From Athripsodes cinereus (lineage: Eukaryota; Arthropoda; Insecta; Trichoptera; Leptoceridae), in NCBI GenBank assembly GCA_947579605.1, contig OX388305.1, positions 22,085,542 through 22,149,541 on the forward strand: DNA of 64,000 bases, written 5' to 3'. Position numbers and translations under genes: made by a program. The notes below the pieces were generated by a model that ran no database searches, was not told the origin of the DNA, and saw only the letters and a list, made by a program, of their open reading frames with translations. Each line of letters opens with the position of its first letter. The stretch's first letter is position 1. Shown piece by piece: positions 46,461 to 57,530 of this stretch.

Positions 46461-48432
46461 AAGACGAAGACGTCTGAAGGTTGAAGTATAATGTAAATAA
46501 AAAAAAAAACTGTATAAATTTTAGTTAGGTATTATAGGATATAGGTATTTAAGTTTAACGAAAGGGGAAAAGGAGACGGATTTGATATAAAAAATTTACG
46601 TAGTAAATAGTACGTAGAATTACGAAAGAGTAGTGTTTGAGAAAATTAAAAAAAAAAAAATCGCTTCGCAAAATTATTTAGACTCTTCGATAATATGAAC
46701 TCTACGCGAGTACATAATACAGAAAGGGTCAGATAAAAAGGTGAGGTAAGAATATGATTCTCTGTAAGATGGGTCATGTGTTATAATGTCATTATTGGGA
46801 TGTGTAATGATTTGTATTGAAAGTTTGTAGTATGCATAAAGGCATAATCTCTGATACGAGTGTGTCAAGCTATACGCGGTGTATACATTTATAAACTAGG
46901 GATACGAGTTAGCAAGACGTATATAGAAGTATGCGTAGTGCTTATATGATATGATAGTAAAAGTGGATGCATGCTCAAGGGATGAGTATTGGGTCATGGT
47001 TTATGAATTCCAATAAGAGAAGTTTGTAATCTAAGATGAGAGTTGATCATTCCGTCTTGTCAAAACGTTTTGTGGGTCTAATTATGAATCAAATGAAAGT
47101 AGTAGGTATGTAGGCGGTGAAAGGGGAAAAAGATAGACGAAGGATGAAAGTGAATGATTGTAATAGAATGAAAGTAAGGATTTGCAACGTTGATAAATGA
47201 TAGGTTTGTAGTACTCAATAGTCTCGCGATTTAAAGTCAAATAGTAAAAGGGGAATTTGAAAATGAAATATGTCGAGAAGGTCAAATGTTGATGTTCGTT
47301 ATATCTCTTTTGTGAGTATATTGACTATGTAATTTTCAATATGAAAGTGGAAATATTAAAAAAAAAAAAAAAAAATATAGAGATAGGTAATGTGAGAAAA
47401 TGTAGATAATGGAGTTATAGTATACATAATTTAAATCGGGGATACGGTGGTAAAGAAGAGAATCCTTAATTATCTCCATAAAAAAACGAGTAATTACGAA
47501 ATAATTGTGTATACGATTGTTAAATTCATTTAACAAAGTAGAGAAACTTATATTATGAAATGGGGTCGTTGATTAGAAATTTTCGAAAGAAAATATATTA
47601 GTAAAGTACGTAATTTTACGGATAAAAGGGAAATAAAAAAAGAAAGGGATTGAGAACCTTTGGTTGTAGTTGCATGTGCTTATCTGAGGAGAGATGGGAG
47701 AATAAGACATGGCAGGAAAATGGAATTGATGATAAATTGATATTTTCATACATGAAAATAGAAAGGAAAATGACATGATGTTGAAGTGAGTCAATTCAAA
47801 AGGTTGAATCAAATATTTTTAATGTTATATAAAATATAAATGCATAATATACAGACAGATTTTAATGTATTTGAATGTTGAATAAAAAAAAAAGAAGGCA
47901 CAAAATGTATATAGTTTAGATATAAGAAATTTTAATATAATTTGTTATGTAGCTAAGGAAAATGTGGCAAATCATATGAGCTTGTAGTAGAAGATATTTG
48001 AATATTGTGGCACAAAACAATTTAAAATAAATGTAGTAGATCTGAAAAGATATTTAGTAAATGTAACAAAATGGAAATGTATTATTTAACATATAAGTGT
48101 AATTTATAAATGCAAAGATAAGATGAGACCTGCACTGGTTTAGAAATTATTTTTTTATCATTAAGTACTTACTATTTACGGGTATTTTTGTTCATTTTGG
48201 AAGTCGTTTGACCCGAATATTCGGAAACGAATGTAAATTAAAGTTTTAAAATTTAAACGAAACCAAGATTGGCGCCTATGGAATTACAGTTTTTCTTTAA
48301 AAGAAAAGGCTGGGCCCAGTGCAGTGCTTAGATTAATCTTTAAAAAAAAAAGGTAGAGTAAGTTATAGGGTTGATGAGAACATAGAACGAGAATAACCTG
48401 ATATAAAAAAAAATAGCTTCACTATTTTTTTT
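46461..48432 (+). other. Interior of second LTR element, purine-rich
   Basis: The plus strand is dominated by A and G with little C, e.g. 47100-47180 and 47580-47780. Long pyrimidine-coded open stretches on the minus strand are a by-product of this skew. No pol domain is seen. Confidence 0.5.
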
Positions 48433-48450
48433 GGTGGGCGTGGGTGGTAA
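48433..48450 (+). other. G-rich tract before right LTR
   Basis: GGTGGGCGTGGGTGGTAA lies two bases before the right LTR, where the plus-strand primer should be. It is G-rich but interrupted by T and C, so it is an unusual polypurine tract. Confidence 0.45.
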
Positions 48451-48452
48451 TA

Positions 48453-49876
48453 TGTAGCGATATTTTTATATCACTATAGAAAAATGATTTTGTTCGTTGG
48501 CAAGACAGAAATTGATAACGCGACGCCGCGCATGCGTGGTGGGAGGATTTCTGAATATTGGCGGTCGAAAGCAAAATGCTTCCTCTTTTGTATTCGACAT
48601 TCCAAATTGGCAGATCGCAAAATGCGATAGTGAATATTAAGGTTTAAAAAAAAAAACCTTACCATTTTAAAATGGTTGATTAATGTATAAATTAGTTGTA
48701 GAAATGTGTTCTATTTGTCGATGGACAGTTTAATCATATTTAATTATTAAAATCAGTGGTAATTCAGGCCGTCATCAAAAATATGGTGAGTCTAAATTGT
48801 TACAATTATATTTTCGATGAGAGAAATTTCGTTGTTTAATAAAATAAACCGAAACATAGTTTGATAAATACTAATTACGTTGTCCTTTAATGTTTAAGGA
48901 TGTACGGCTTTCAGTACCGGAATGAATTTCTCAGTTATTCAGGATACGCCGCAGTACTAGAATGAATTCAAGTTATGTCTTAGTACCAGCATGAATTTCT
49001 CAATTATTCAGGATATATCTTGTTACCAAAATAAATTCTTCAGTTAACAAGAGAATAAATATCTTTCAATTATCAAGATGCTGACTTCCTCTAATACCAG
49101 AATAAACCTTATGTACCTATCAGGAAGGAACCTTCAATTTCGGGAAACGGGAAGTGAAGTGGAACTCGAAGGAAGATAAATTGATCAGGTTGTTCTCATT
49201 CATTCATAATTATATATAAATATTTTGTTCTAAAGTTAATGTAGATTGTATAATCAAACAGAGTTTGATAACTTTATGATATATGTAGGTCGTTTCTGAA
49301 AAGAAAGGGTAGGAGGTAAGGATGATGTGCCACAATCATTATTTAATTTTAAACTTTTAATCTAAGGGTTAGTTAGATTGCCACATAGCAAATGATTAAC
49401 AAGGTTTTAATCTTTTACTATTTTACTGTCGAGAAAGTTTATATAAAATGTATGTAAATTCATTGACCATACCAAAGGTGTCACCGAATACTGGAGGTTT
49501 GGAATAAATTGAAAAGAAAATAATAAAATAGCAATTTTATTTTGTTTCTGAATCTTTCCTTCTTATTGGGGATTGTTGGAAGGCACCGTTGATTTAATGG
49601 CAATATGCATTGTTGAATTTATAGAGAGAAAAGTCTTGAAGTCTTGGTGATAAAATCTGGGTTAACCCATTCGACCCTGAGCATTTATCGTATAGTCAAT
49701 TGTACTTTCCAATACTCTTTGTTTTATTTTTGAAATCTCTACCGACTGAGCTAAAAATTATTTTTTTGAGATTGTGATAATTGATTATTTTACCTTGTAC
49801 CATGAGGGGTACAAGGTAAAAGAGCGCATGAGAGCGCAAGAATAAAAAGTATATGCAAAAGTCCGTCGCATATTCA
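48453..49876 (+). repeat. Right LTR of the second element (1424 bp)
   Basis: Matches 42873-44296 at a constant offset of 5580. The only difference I saw is 44288 A versus 49868 G. The hairpin recurs at 49788-49821 and the array at 48910-49125. The match continues 13 nt past the LTR end into primer-site sequence (49877-49889). Confidence 0.9.
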
Positions 49877-49889
49877 TGGCGCCCAACGT
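49877..49889 (+). other. Partial primer-binding sequence after the right LTR
   Basis: TGGCGCCCAACGT equals the first 13 nt of the primer site. A right LTR should end at the target site, so this is anomalous. Confidence 0.85.
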
Positions 49890-49894
49890 AAAGA

Positions 49895-50124
49895 GATAAC
49901 CAAAGTTTGTATACAATATTGTGAAAATATAACTTACTTATGAGAATGAGAATAACTTATTGTTGTGAAAATGTGAAATGTGAAAAACCGATACCAAAGT
50001 TTAATAATAATATAAAATTTAAAGTGTACAATATTATAATGATAATAACTTATTGCTGTGAAAATGTGAAAAACCGATACCAACATTTTATAATACAATA
50101 ATATAAAATTTAAAGTGAACAATA
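49895..50124. repeat. Degenerate tandem array, ~85-93 bp units
   Basis: 49951-50033 and 50044-50124 share AATAACTTATTG, TGTGAAAATGTGAAA, AAACCGATACCAA and ATATAAAATTTAAAGTG. A worn third unit starts near 49895. It begins right where the second LTR element ends. Confidence 0.7.
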
Positions 50125-50539
50125 ACCCGATGATAACGTCTGTAAATTTAATGGGAAGATCCGGATTTAGAACTTCGAATGTGGTCAAGATCGCAACTAA
50201 TTATGTAATTGTTTTACATGGATAAGCAATACTCAAATTCTCTCTCCAGACATTTGAGATGTGATCTCTTCAAGATATCCTAAGCATTTATCTGCAAGAC
50301 CACATCTCAAAACGCTTCATATCTTTTTCATCTCTTTCAGATATGCACCATGTCTCACAGCAAATATAATAGGATCCACAAATAATCAAACAAACATCTT
50401 AAAACAATAAAGTGATAACAAAGGTAAAAAATCAAACTTAGTTAAGAATTCAAGATACAAACTAACCTATTTAAATAAATCAAAACAACTAACAAATTAT
50501 ATAATACCTACCTATCTATATACCTAATTCTACACGTTA
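50125..50539. other. No recognised feature
   Basis: AT-rich. The words AGATGTGATCTCTTCAAGATA and its neighbourhood give no known family. Confidence 0.3.
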
Positions 50540-50601
50540 ATTTATTTTTATACAAAAACGCACACATTTATAACAATACGAAAATAAAATTTTACAATAA
50601 A

Positions 50602-50742
50602 TTATGTTGTGAGGTCTAAATCCGATTTCCATTCACAGTAACATAAGGGACATCGCGGGGGAATTTTAAACATTATAATTGAGTTTTTATTCGAACGTAT
50701 TGTTCCGCGGTGTTGATAACAGGCAGCACAAGTGGGTCGTAC
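50602..50742 (-). CDS. Putative terminal exon with zinc-ribbon-like Cys pairs
   Basis: On the minus strand a splice-acceptor-like TTTATCATTTTAG ends at 50743, and the frame opens exactly there for 46 codons to a TAA at 50604-50602. The peptide has two Cys pairs, CAAC and CPLCYC, about 22 residues apart, with basic residues between, as in small zinc-binding folds. The segment is clearly richer in GC than both flanks. On the same strand an AATAAA lies ~55 bases past the stop (50541-50550), a plausible polyadenylation signal. The codon before the exon would be TAG, so the frame cannot extend without splicing. I do not recognise the family and find no upstream exon. A relic of a transposon is possible. 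Confidence 0.35.
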   Translation of the reverse strand, partial: VRPTCAACYQHRGTIRSNKNSIIMFKIPPRCPLCYCEWKSDLDLTT

Positions 50743-51407
50743 CTAAAATGATAAATAGGTATAATATTAAAACAAAATTTGTTTTGTTTATTGTCCCTAA
50801 ATAAATTGACTATACTTTAAACGTCACGATAAATTTATTCGTCATGGAACTATATTGCTACTGCTTCAATTTTATAACCAATGGTTTGAATATGAAGTTC
50901 ACCATCACCAATATAATATACATTGCTCATTTTAGTAATAATATAATTATAAATAATCTGAAATCGAATCATCTTCCCAGTATAAACCATCGGCACGTGT
51001 ATGTGAATACAGTGAAGATAATAAATGAGCTTAGAAACACAAATACTACTTATACAATGGCAATGATAATAATTTCATTGTGTTTCAATTCACGTGAATA
51101 CCTTATGTCTTGTTGTTTCTTTATTTATTTTGACGTAGGCGTATGGGCAATATTTAATAAATACACAAAGTAAATTTTTGAAAAAAATAATCGTAATACT
51201 TCTCAGAATGTTAGGGCGTAATTTCTTTCGTTTGTTATTTATCACAATTGAGTTTTTTTTTATCAATGTAAATATTACACATTTTAATATTGATTTTCTG
51301 GGAACAATATTCAAAGCGGTTGTTAAGGTTTTTATATTATTTTATTTCCTATAAAAATATCACTCAGTTTGTCAAACACACTTCATAGATACCTACATAC
51401 ATATAAA
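50743..51407. other. AT-rich stretch
   Basis: Open stretches of up to 109 codons (50844-51173) have AT-driven composition and no recognisable domain, so I do not call a gene. Confidence 0.3.
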
Positions 51408-51958
51408 CAATTACGCCACTTCCCTCACAAGGTAGGTAGAAAGGATAGAGCGTCACTTTGTCCTGTCCTTGCACAAGCATTTTTCTTCCATCACATTCAT
51501 GCACTCCCCTGTTCATTGTACTCAGCACGTATCTGTTATTTAGGATCCGGTCTCCATAGTCCAGCCATTTAATCCTCGGCCGGCCACGTCTCCGAGTAAC
51601 CTTTCTCTCAGTTATGTATTTTTTGGTACTCTGTCCTCATTCTTTTCTTTCATGCCCAGACCACCGTAACTTATTTAAATTCATCATGGTTATCACATCA
51701 ACTTCAGTTCTACACATATAGCACTGCTACGTATTCAATATCTCAGACTCTTACCACATATCCTTATCAAAGATCACATTTCTACTTCATTCATATAGCT
51801 TTTGTCTTCCTTGAGTCATGTTCACGTCTCACTTACATTCATCAGCGTTGGCAATAAGTTACCGAATAGTTTCATTTACTTTGATTCCCACAACTTTGTT
51901 CCTTTCAATATTGCTTTCACACTTTCCATCTCTCGTGAACCTACGTCACAGCCGTAAC
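51408..51958 (-). pseudogene. LINE reverse transcriptase 3' fragment
   Basis: The reverse complement aligns with ~62930-63560 of the intact copy: GAGATGGAAAGTGTGAAAGC, GTGAGACGTGAACATG, GTGGTAAGAGTCTGAGA, GAGACGTGGCCGGCCGAGGA and CTACCTTGTGAGGGAAG. Several indels and stops break the frame. Only the C-terminal part after the catalytic Asp pair remains. Confidence 0.8.
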
Positions 51959-53529
51959 TATCTTTAATTAAAAACACCTACTTATAATTCTCATTTGGTA
52001 TTTAAATAATAATTTTAGAATTGCATAATATGGAACTTCTTAAACGATCTTAAAATGTTAAATATACTGAAAATAAAGTTAGATGTCGAAGTGGATGTCG
52101 TACAGTGTTGGTGGAAGTACAATTGAAGACAACATTAAAAAAATAACGGCTTGAGAACCTCGAGCATTGTGTTAGAAAGTATCCACTATTTCTTCATAAG
52201 TCTTAGAATCTTTCTTGGTGTAGGTAAAAACAAAAGATATATGTATGTATATCAAATAAAATAAATAATCAACTAATAAGATTTTAATTGTGATGAATCA
52301 ACAAATGCATACAGGTAACAGGTAATATTATTAAACTACGTAATTCATCTTGTTGCTAAAGGCAAAAAAAGGGAAAAAATAGAATAATTAAATAGTAATA
52401 TATAATAGGTATCTTTTAATTGTGGGTCATGCAGTCATTAAAATTATATGTGTCGTGATCTGTTGTTGGTAAATATTGATGATGAAATATCATAATGATA
52501 TGTGGAAATGTTTTGAAGATTGATGGCACTAAATGCATAAGGTCTAATTAATTACAAAAAAAATATTTAAATAATTAAACAAATTATGGTTGGATGTTGT
52601 ACTGCCATCATGTCGCTCTATACTTTCCTATTACCGCCAATCGTATTACGGTTTAATAATGCAACGTATGGCGGAGTTTTGTTTAAAATTTCTAGTAATA
52701 TATCGATTTGAAGCTCTTATACGTATACAGGTTCAATCCTCATATGCATAATTTTTTAGAATCAATTTTTTGTATCCTTTTTTCGCTTTTAAAAAATATT
52801 TTAATAAATATAATACGAGAACAGATATAATGTATAGGTTAACAGTATAACAATACCATATAGCTAATCTACGCTTTCGCTGAAATAATATATAATTATT
52901 TCCTTTTTAAAGGGAGCCCAAATCTATAAAAGTTTTTGAGTTGTTGTAATGGACAAAGCATTCGGTAATATTCATATTCTCTTTTATTAGATATATTATT
53001 GAAATTTGAACAAATATTATATTCGCATATGTTCATAAAATAATAGTAATCGGTACTAAATGAATTTTTTTCTTTTTAAGAGAGAAGAGTACTACCAATA
53101 AAAATAAAACAGATTTAAAAATATGATCGTAGTACAGTATTAGTACGTAGGAATACACCTGACGCAATAAGGTTTAAAATGGGCAGGGCGGTAATAGAGA
53201 GCTCCGTTTCAAACGAGGACCTTTGATTAATGAGAGGTTAGAAAAGCAAATTTCTTAAATAAAAATCATGCAGCAATTAAAAACAGTTTAATTAAAAAAA
53301 ATCATTCACACGCTCGTCATCGGTGGTTTGTGTTCTTACTAAAGACGTGAGTCGTTCATCTTGTTTCATAGAAATCGTAAATCTAATCGTGACATGTTCT
53401 GTATTAAACTTGGAGTATAGTACCTATAGCATACAAAATACATAAGTTATACTTATAACTTGTAATGGATATATTCTGTATATTTGTACATATTATTATG
53501 AAAATGTTGAGTCACAAATTTGGTGGAAT
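51959..53529. other. AT-rich stretch
   Basis: Two GC-richer patches (52600-52690 and 53165-53240) both carry GGCGGTAATAG-like words, suggesting pieces of one old repeat (they lie in opposite orientation). No gene signal. Confidence 0.3.
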
Positions 53530-53612
53530 AATATACACACATAATTCACATCATTCGTGAACTTACAATGTCACATCAATACAAACATTTCATCAGTGGG
53601 ATTCGAACCCGA
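53530..53612 (-). repeat. SINE fragment with Pol III B box
   Basis: On the minus strand GGGTTCGAATCCC (53598-53610) is a perfect B box followed by a non-tRNA body. No A box lies at the expected place, so the head is lost. Confidence 0.45.
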
Positions 53613-54639
53613 AACTTTTCAATTGAAGTTTTATTAAAAAAAAAAATCTTTAATGATATTATTGTTAATCAATAAAACTGTTTTTTTTTTTACAAAAACT
53701 AATGCACAATAAGGGTATGTTTATTCAAGTTTTAATATTAATTTAGTCTACTATTTACCTGGTAACTTTTATATTTGTCTGTGACTTACTGAAATATTAC
53801 TAAGAATCATCACACACCCTACCCAACCTGGATAAATTTTGAACAGTGTTCATTTGAGTAAATTCATAATTAAGTACCTACTGAATGAGAGTAAATTCAA
53901 TTCTTATAAAGTAAAGTACAATATTTTTTATTACTTGTATAAAACTTTTATTACAAAACAAAAAAAGAAGGTAAAATTACAGATTCTAACTTAAATAAAA
54001 TACACAACTCATGATTCTACGTACTTACAAAAATGTATAACAGCCATCCAAACTATCCCACATACCTAAATAATATTTTGTACCTACTATTTTATATACC
54101 TACCTAGGTATCTTCTATATAAATGTAATATGAATTTGTTATGGATGTTAGGGAAATACGTAGTAACCACGGCGGATAGTATGTTATTAACACAAAATAT
54201 GAAAATTTTACTCCGGGTTCGTGGCCAACAATTATCCCAATAATAATACACGATTATAAATTACTAAACATAGTGGCAACATTAATTGATAGAACCTCTA
54301 CTATCGTAACATCACTACTACTACTGACACTACGAACAGGGTATTATACATATAAAACTCATCTTAATCCTTATATCACAACCTGAAGTCAGTAACGAAT
54401 TGATAATCTTTCAATTTAGATTTAAAGAAATCATTAAGGCTCTGATATAAATAAGAATAAAAGTTTTATTAAATAAAATTGAAATTGAGCATCAAGTATA
54501 GCAAAGATTAAAAGATCAAGGATTAAAAAACAAACTTTCGAAATAATGTTCTTATATAATAACGATTTTTTTATACTGAAATGAATTTTATTTATTTATT
54601 CGCTTCTTTGAGTCTATTCAAATAAATATGATTAACATA
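53613..54639. other. AT-rich stretch
   Basis: No coding or repeat signal that I can support. Confidence 0.3.
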
Positions 54640-54780
54640 AATAGGGAGAGTTTATCGCAAAAGCGATTGCAAATCTATACCAATCCAACTGTATCAATTT
54701 TACTCCTTGCTGTATAAAAAAAGTTACAATAAAATTAGTTGGAAAATATCGCAATCTAGCGATAAACTCGACCTCTTTTA
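54640..54780. repeat. Small fold-back (MITE-like) repeat
   Basis: GAGTTTATCGC (54648-54658) pairs with GCGATAAACTC (54759-54769), with weaker pairing further in. Related single ends are at 7440-7487 and 33009-33050. Confidence 0.6.
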
Positions 54781-55357
54781 TAACTGCTAAAGTATTGATT
54801 GATGTTATAACCAATGTAAATGAAGAATAATATAAATGATAAATAAAAAATATTTATCAGCATACGACCCGATATCCATAACGGGTTAATCTATAAACGG
54901 ATATAATTGTTTCATCTGATTCATACATTTATTATAACACATAAAAACACGCTATGACACGTTAATATACTAACATAACATTTTGATAGTACATTTATAT
55001 ACAAAAAAGGATCTAAAATTACCTACATAGCTACTTCATACACCCGATGCAAGCGGGCACTGCTCTCTACTTTAATAATAAAAATTATTATCGGAGCATT
55101 TTAATTGCCATGACGCTTAATTACTGGATGTTGGTAATTTAGAAAACATATTCTATTGATGCAATGTAACTATTAGGATATCCATGTACCAACTAACAGT
55201 CTTCAGGACTAACGAATTTAATTTCCTAAATATTTCAGGGCCAGTTTTTTTTTTCAGAAAAATAATCTTAAATATGAACATCTTATTCTGTAAAGATCTG
55301 GATTATTCTCATTATGAATAAATCATTATCATAGCTGAGGGCGCGACGGAGCGCAGG
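54781..55357. other. AT-rich stretch
   Basis: No coding or repeat signal that I can support. Confidence 0.3.
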
Positions 55358-55664
55358 AATAGGGAACTTTCACAATTTTTTATTTTAAGCTCAAAAAATA
55401 GTACAAAAAATTAGAAAAATTATGGTGTTGTTTTTTTTTCTCAATATGCATTTTTAAGGTTTTTATCACCATTTGAAAAAGCAATTTTCGCCCTACGGCG
55501 CAAAACGGTTCACCCACGACAGAATGAATGTGTGACGTCACAATGCGCTAGTACTGCCCGCCGCCCGGATAGCTAGTCGAATTTCGTAGGGGTTGCGTGA
55601 AGGAAGCCGGTGTTTGCGTTTAAATTTCAATCATTTGTTATCGATAACATTTATTTAAAATATA

Positions 55665-55866
55665 ATGAATACATCAAGAACTCATCACAAATATTGTTCA
55701 GTTCCACGGTGTGTAAACACGTCTGTAACTACTCCAAAAAGCGTTTATTTCGATCCCTAAGGCTATGCAAGTGCGTCGTAAATGGTACATAACTATGAAA
55801 AAAGACTTCTCAAATAGCAAAATTTCTACAAAATCAACTGTTTTTTGTTGAAAAGATCACTTCTGT
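55665..55866 (+). pseudogene. Broken THAP zinc-finger exon
   Basis: From ATG 55665, 31 codons encode the start of a THAP (C2CH) finger, with KYCSVPRC supplying the first Cys pair, and end at a stop at 55758. The similarity resumes one base out of frame at 55753 with IPKAMQVRRKW, including the invariant Pro and Trp. It then meets an internal TGA beside the last Cys-His pair (KDHF). The exon stops at a consensus splice donor, TGT|GTAAGT (55867-55872). An intact version would bind DNA as the N-terminal domain of a transposase or a host protein derived from one. One frameshift and one stop make this copy dead. Confidence 0.7.
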
Positions 55867-55944
55867 GTAAGTACTTTGTATGATTATGTACTTTTAAGTT
55901 AAATTATTTTGTTGTGTGAATCGCTATTTATCTAAAAAAAAAAA

Positions 55945-56240
55945 CACGCCCGGCGTCAGTTAAGATGGTCTGGACATGTTGAGCGTATGTACGATGAAAG
56001 GATGACAAAGAGGAAGTGTTTATCTGAAAGAGGGGGTGTGAGGAAGTGTAGACGTCCAAGAACCACGTGGCTTGATCACGTGGATCAAATTCTTAAGTAA
56101 GTGTTTAGTAGGAGAAATCGGCGTGCATGTATGAGAAACTGGATGAATGTAGAGGAAGCGAAAGAAGTGTGTAAGGATAGATCTATGTGGCGTTCCGTTC
56201 TCTCTGCCTACCCCACCTGGGGCGTAGCGTGAGGGTATAG
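55945..56240 (+). pseudogene. LINE 3' fragment inserted in the THAP element
   Basis: It aligns with the end of the reverse transcriptase at 63265-63560: GTTAAGATGGTCTGGACATG, GATCACGTGGATCAAATTCT, GGATGAATGTAGAGGAAGCG. The frame is broken at several points. It ends in CTACCCCACCTGGGGCGTAG followed by a TATAGTATAG tail. It belongs to the same subfamily as 2917-3118. Confidence 0.8.
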
Positions 56241-56944
56241 TATAGTAAGTGACTATTAAAAATTTGACCAAATTATGTGCCTATTAATGGAGGCATTGTC
56301 AAACTAACATAGTTCTACCTCCATTTAAACAGACGGCGCTTGTCCTAAGAAACACTATAAATCTAAAGTTGTTTAGAGACACATTCTGCACCAATAATGG
56401 GTTACCTTTATAGGTATATGTGCTTTTTAGTATTTATTTAACAGAAAACAACAATAATTTGACACTGAGCACTATTTGTACGTATAATTTTATAAGTCAG
56501 GCACAAATTACTCAAATATGAACACAAAGCGTTCCCGTAAGAGGCTAGGTTTGAACACACGTTTTTTAGCACTTATAAATATACATGAAAAAGCAAAGAG
56601 GATTCATAAAAAATATAACACATGAGCACATTTGAATAGTTTAAAACTTTAAAATATACAAGTAACTTGCGCGCCTCTATCTCCGATCAACACAGAAAAC
56701 ACAGAGAAATGATAACAGAGTAGCTGCGTCGAAGCTAGCACTAGCGCATGATGACGTCACAAGGTGAAGATTCAATAACAGAGCGTTTTAAATTTTGACA
56801 GAAAACATGGATTTTTAAATTGAAAATAATGAATGAAAAGTTTAATTTTATGATTTATTATTAGGATATTCGTGATCAGCGTAACTTTATCAATATAAAT
56901 TGATAACTTTTTTTCATATTCCTCACGCATGCATGTTCCCTATT

Positions 56945-57387
56945 GTATAGTCCGGACCAAGTCAAAATTTATGAGTACGAAGAATTAAAGATTTCCAGAG
57001 GACAGCAGGCCCCGAGCTATAAACGGACAGACTGAACATTTGACCAGGGCGTTAATTTTCAAGGGGCGCAGTATTAAAAAAAAACTATGAAACCTGACCA
57101 ATTGTCTGGCATATTTGTTAACAAATGCACATTCCTTAACAAAACCAGGGAGATAATGAAATATTTTTAATTCCTTTACTGAGACCAAATATGTTATAAT
57201 TTAAAAAAATATATAACAGTGAAAATTGGTTAATAGAGCATTTTTTCATGTCATCTTTCTCTCTAGCCCAAAACATGGCAGGAAGGAGTGGAAAAGGAGA
57301 GGAAGTTGTTAGATCAATTCACTATTCAATTATTATGAGGCGCTAGAGAGATATAAATATAGACTTGTATAAAATTAATACATACCA
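56945..57387. other. Old repeat remnants
   Basis: The segment near 57000-57075 (GCAGGCCCCGAGC, CAAGGGGCGCAG) looks like worn dispersed repeat. TCTCTCTAGC and GCTAGAGAGA form a short inverted pair around 57259-57352. Confidence 0.3.
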
Positions 57388-57530
57388 TTGCAGCACGTCT
57401 CTCAAGTGCAGTGACAAATGAACTAACTTCCAACTTATGAACACGTTAGTCATCCTCTTTCTACATTTAAATTTGAAGATTTATAGAAAGTGTGGAAAAC
57501 CTATTCTATTCCGTGAGTATACGGTTACGA
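57388..57530 (-). repeat. Family A dispersed repeat, worn
   Basis: The complement of family A: CATTGCAGCACGTCTCTCAA, ACGTTAGTCATCCTCTTTCT, then AGAAAGTGTGGAAAACC. Confidence 0.45.

Larger units (their letters stand above)
42873..49876 (+). mobile_element. Non-autonomous LTR retrotransposon, tRNA-Lys primed
   Basis: Two 1424-bp direct repeats with TGTAGCG starts enclose 4156 bp. A perfect 18-nt tRNA-Lys(CUU) primer site directly follows the left LTR, and a G-rich tract precedes the right one. The interior has no protease, reverse transcriptase or integrase, only a frameshifted Gag zinc-knuckle relic. One LTR difference is visible, so the copy is young; it must have been moved by enzymes from elsewhere. 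Large non-coding LTR elements of this sort resemble plant LARDs. No target duplication was found. Confidence 0.85.
55358..56944 (+). mobile_element. THAP-encoding DNA transposon relic (P-like)
   Basis: The ends are AATAGGGAAC (55358-55367) and GTTCCCTATT (56935-56944). A second inverted pair containing TGTGACGTCA and ATGCGCTAGT lies 173 bp in from the left (55531-55555) and 183 bp in from the right (56736-56761), so the element has long imperfect inverted ends. It holds a THAP exon. THAP domains are the DNA-binding part of P-superfamily transposases. A LINE fragment (55945-56240) sits inside. No 8-bp target duplication was found, so the outer ends may be slightly off. Confidence 0.6.

Noticed and set aside
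46177..47812. Several minus-strand frames rich in Phe, Ser and Tyr
   Set aside because: They result from the purine skew of the plus strand in the LTR element interior.
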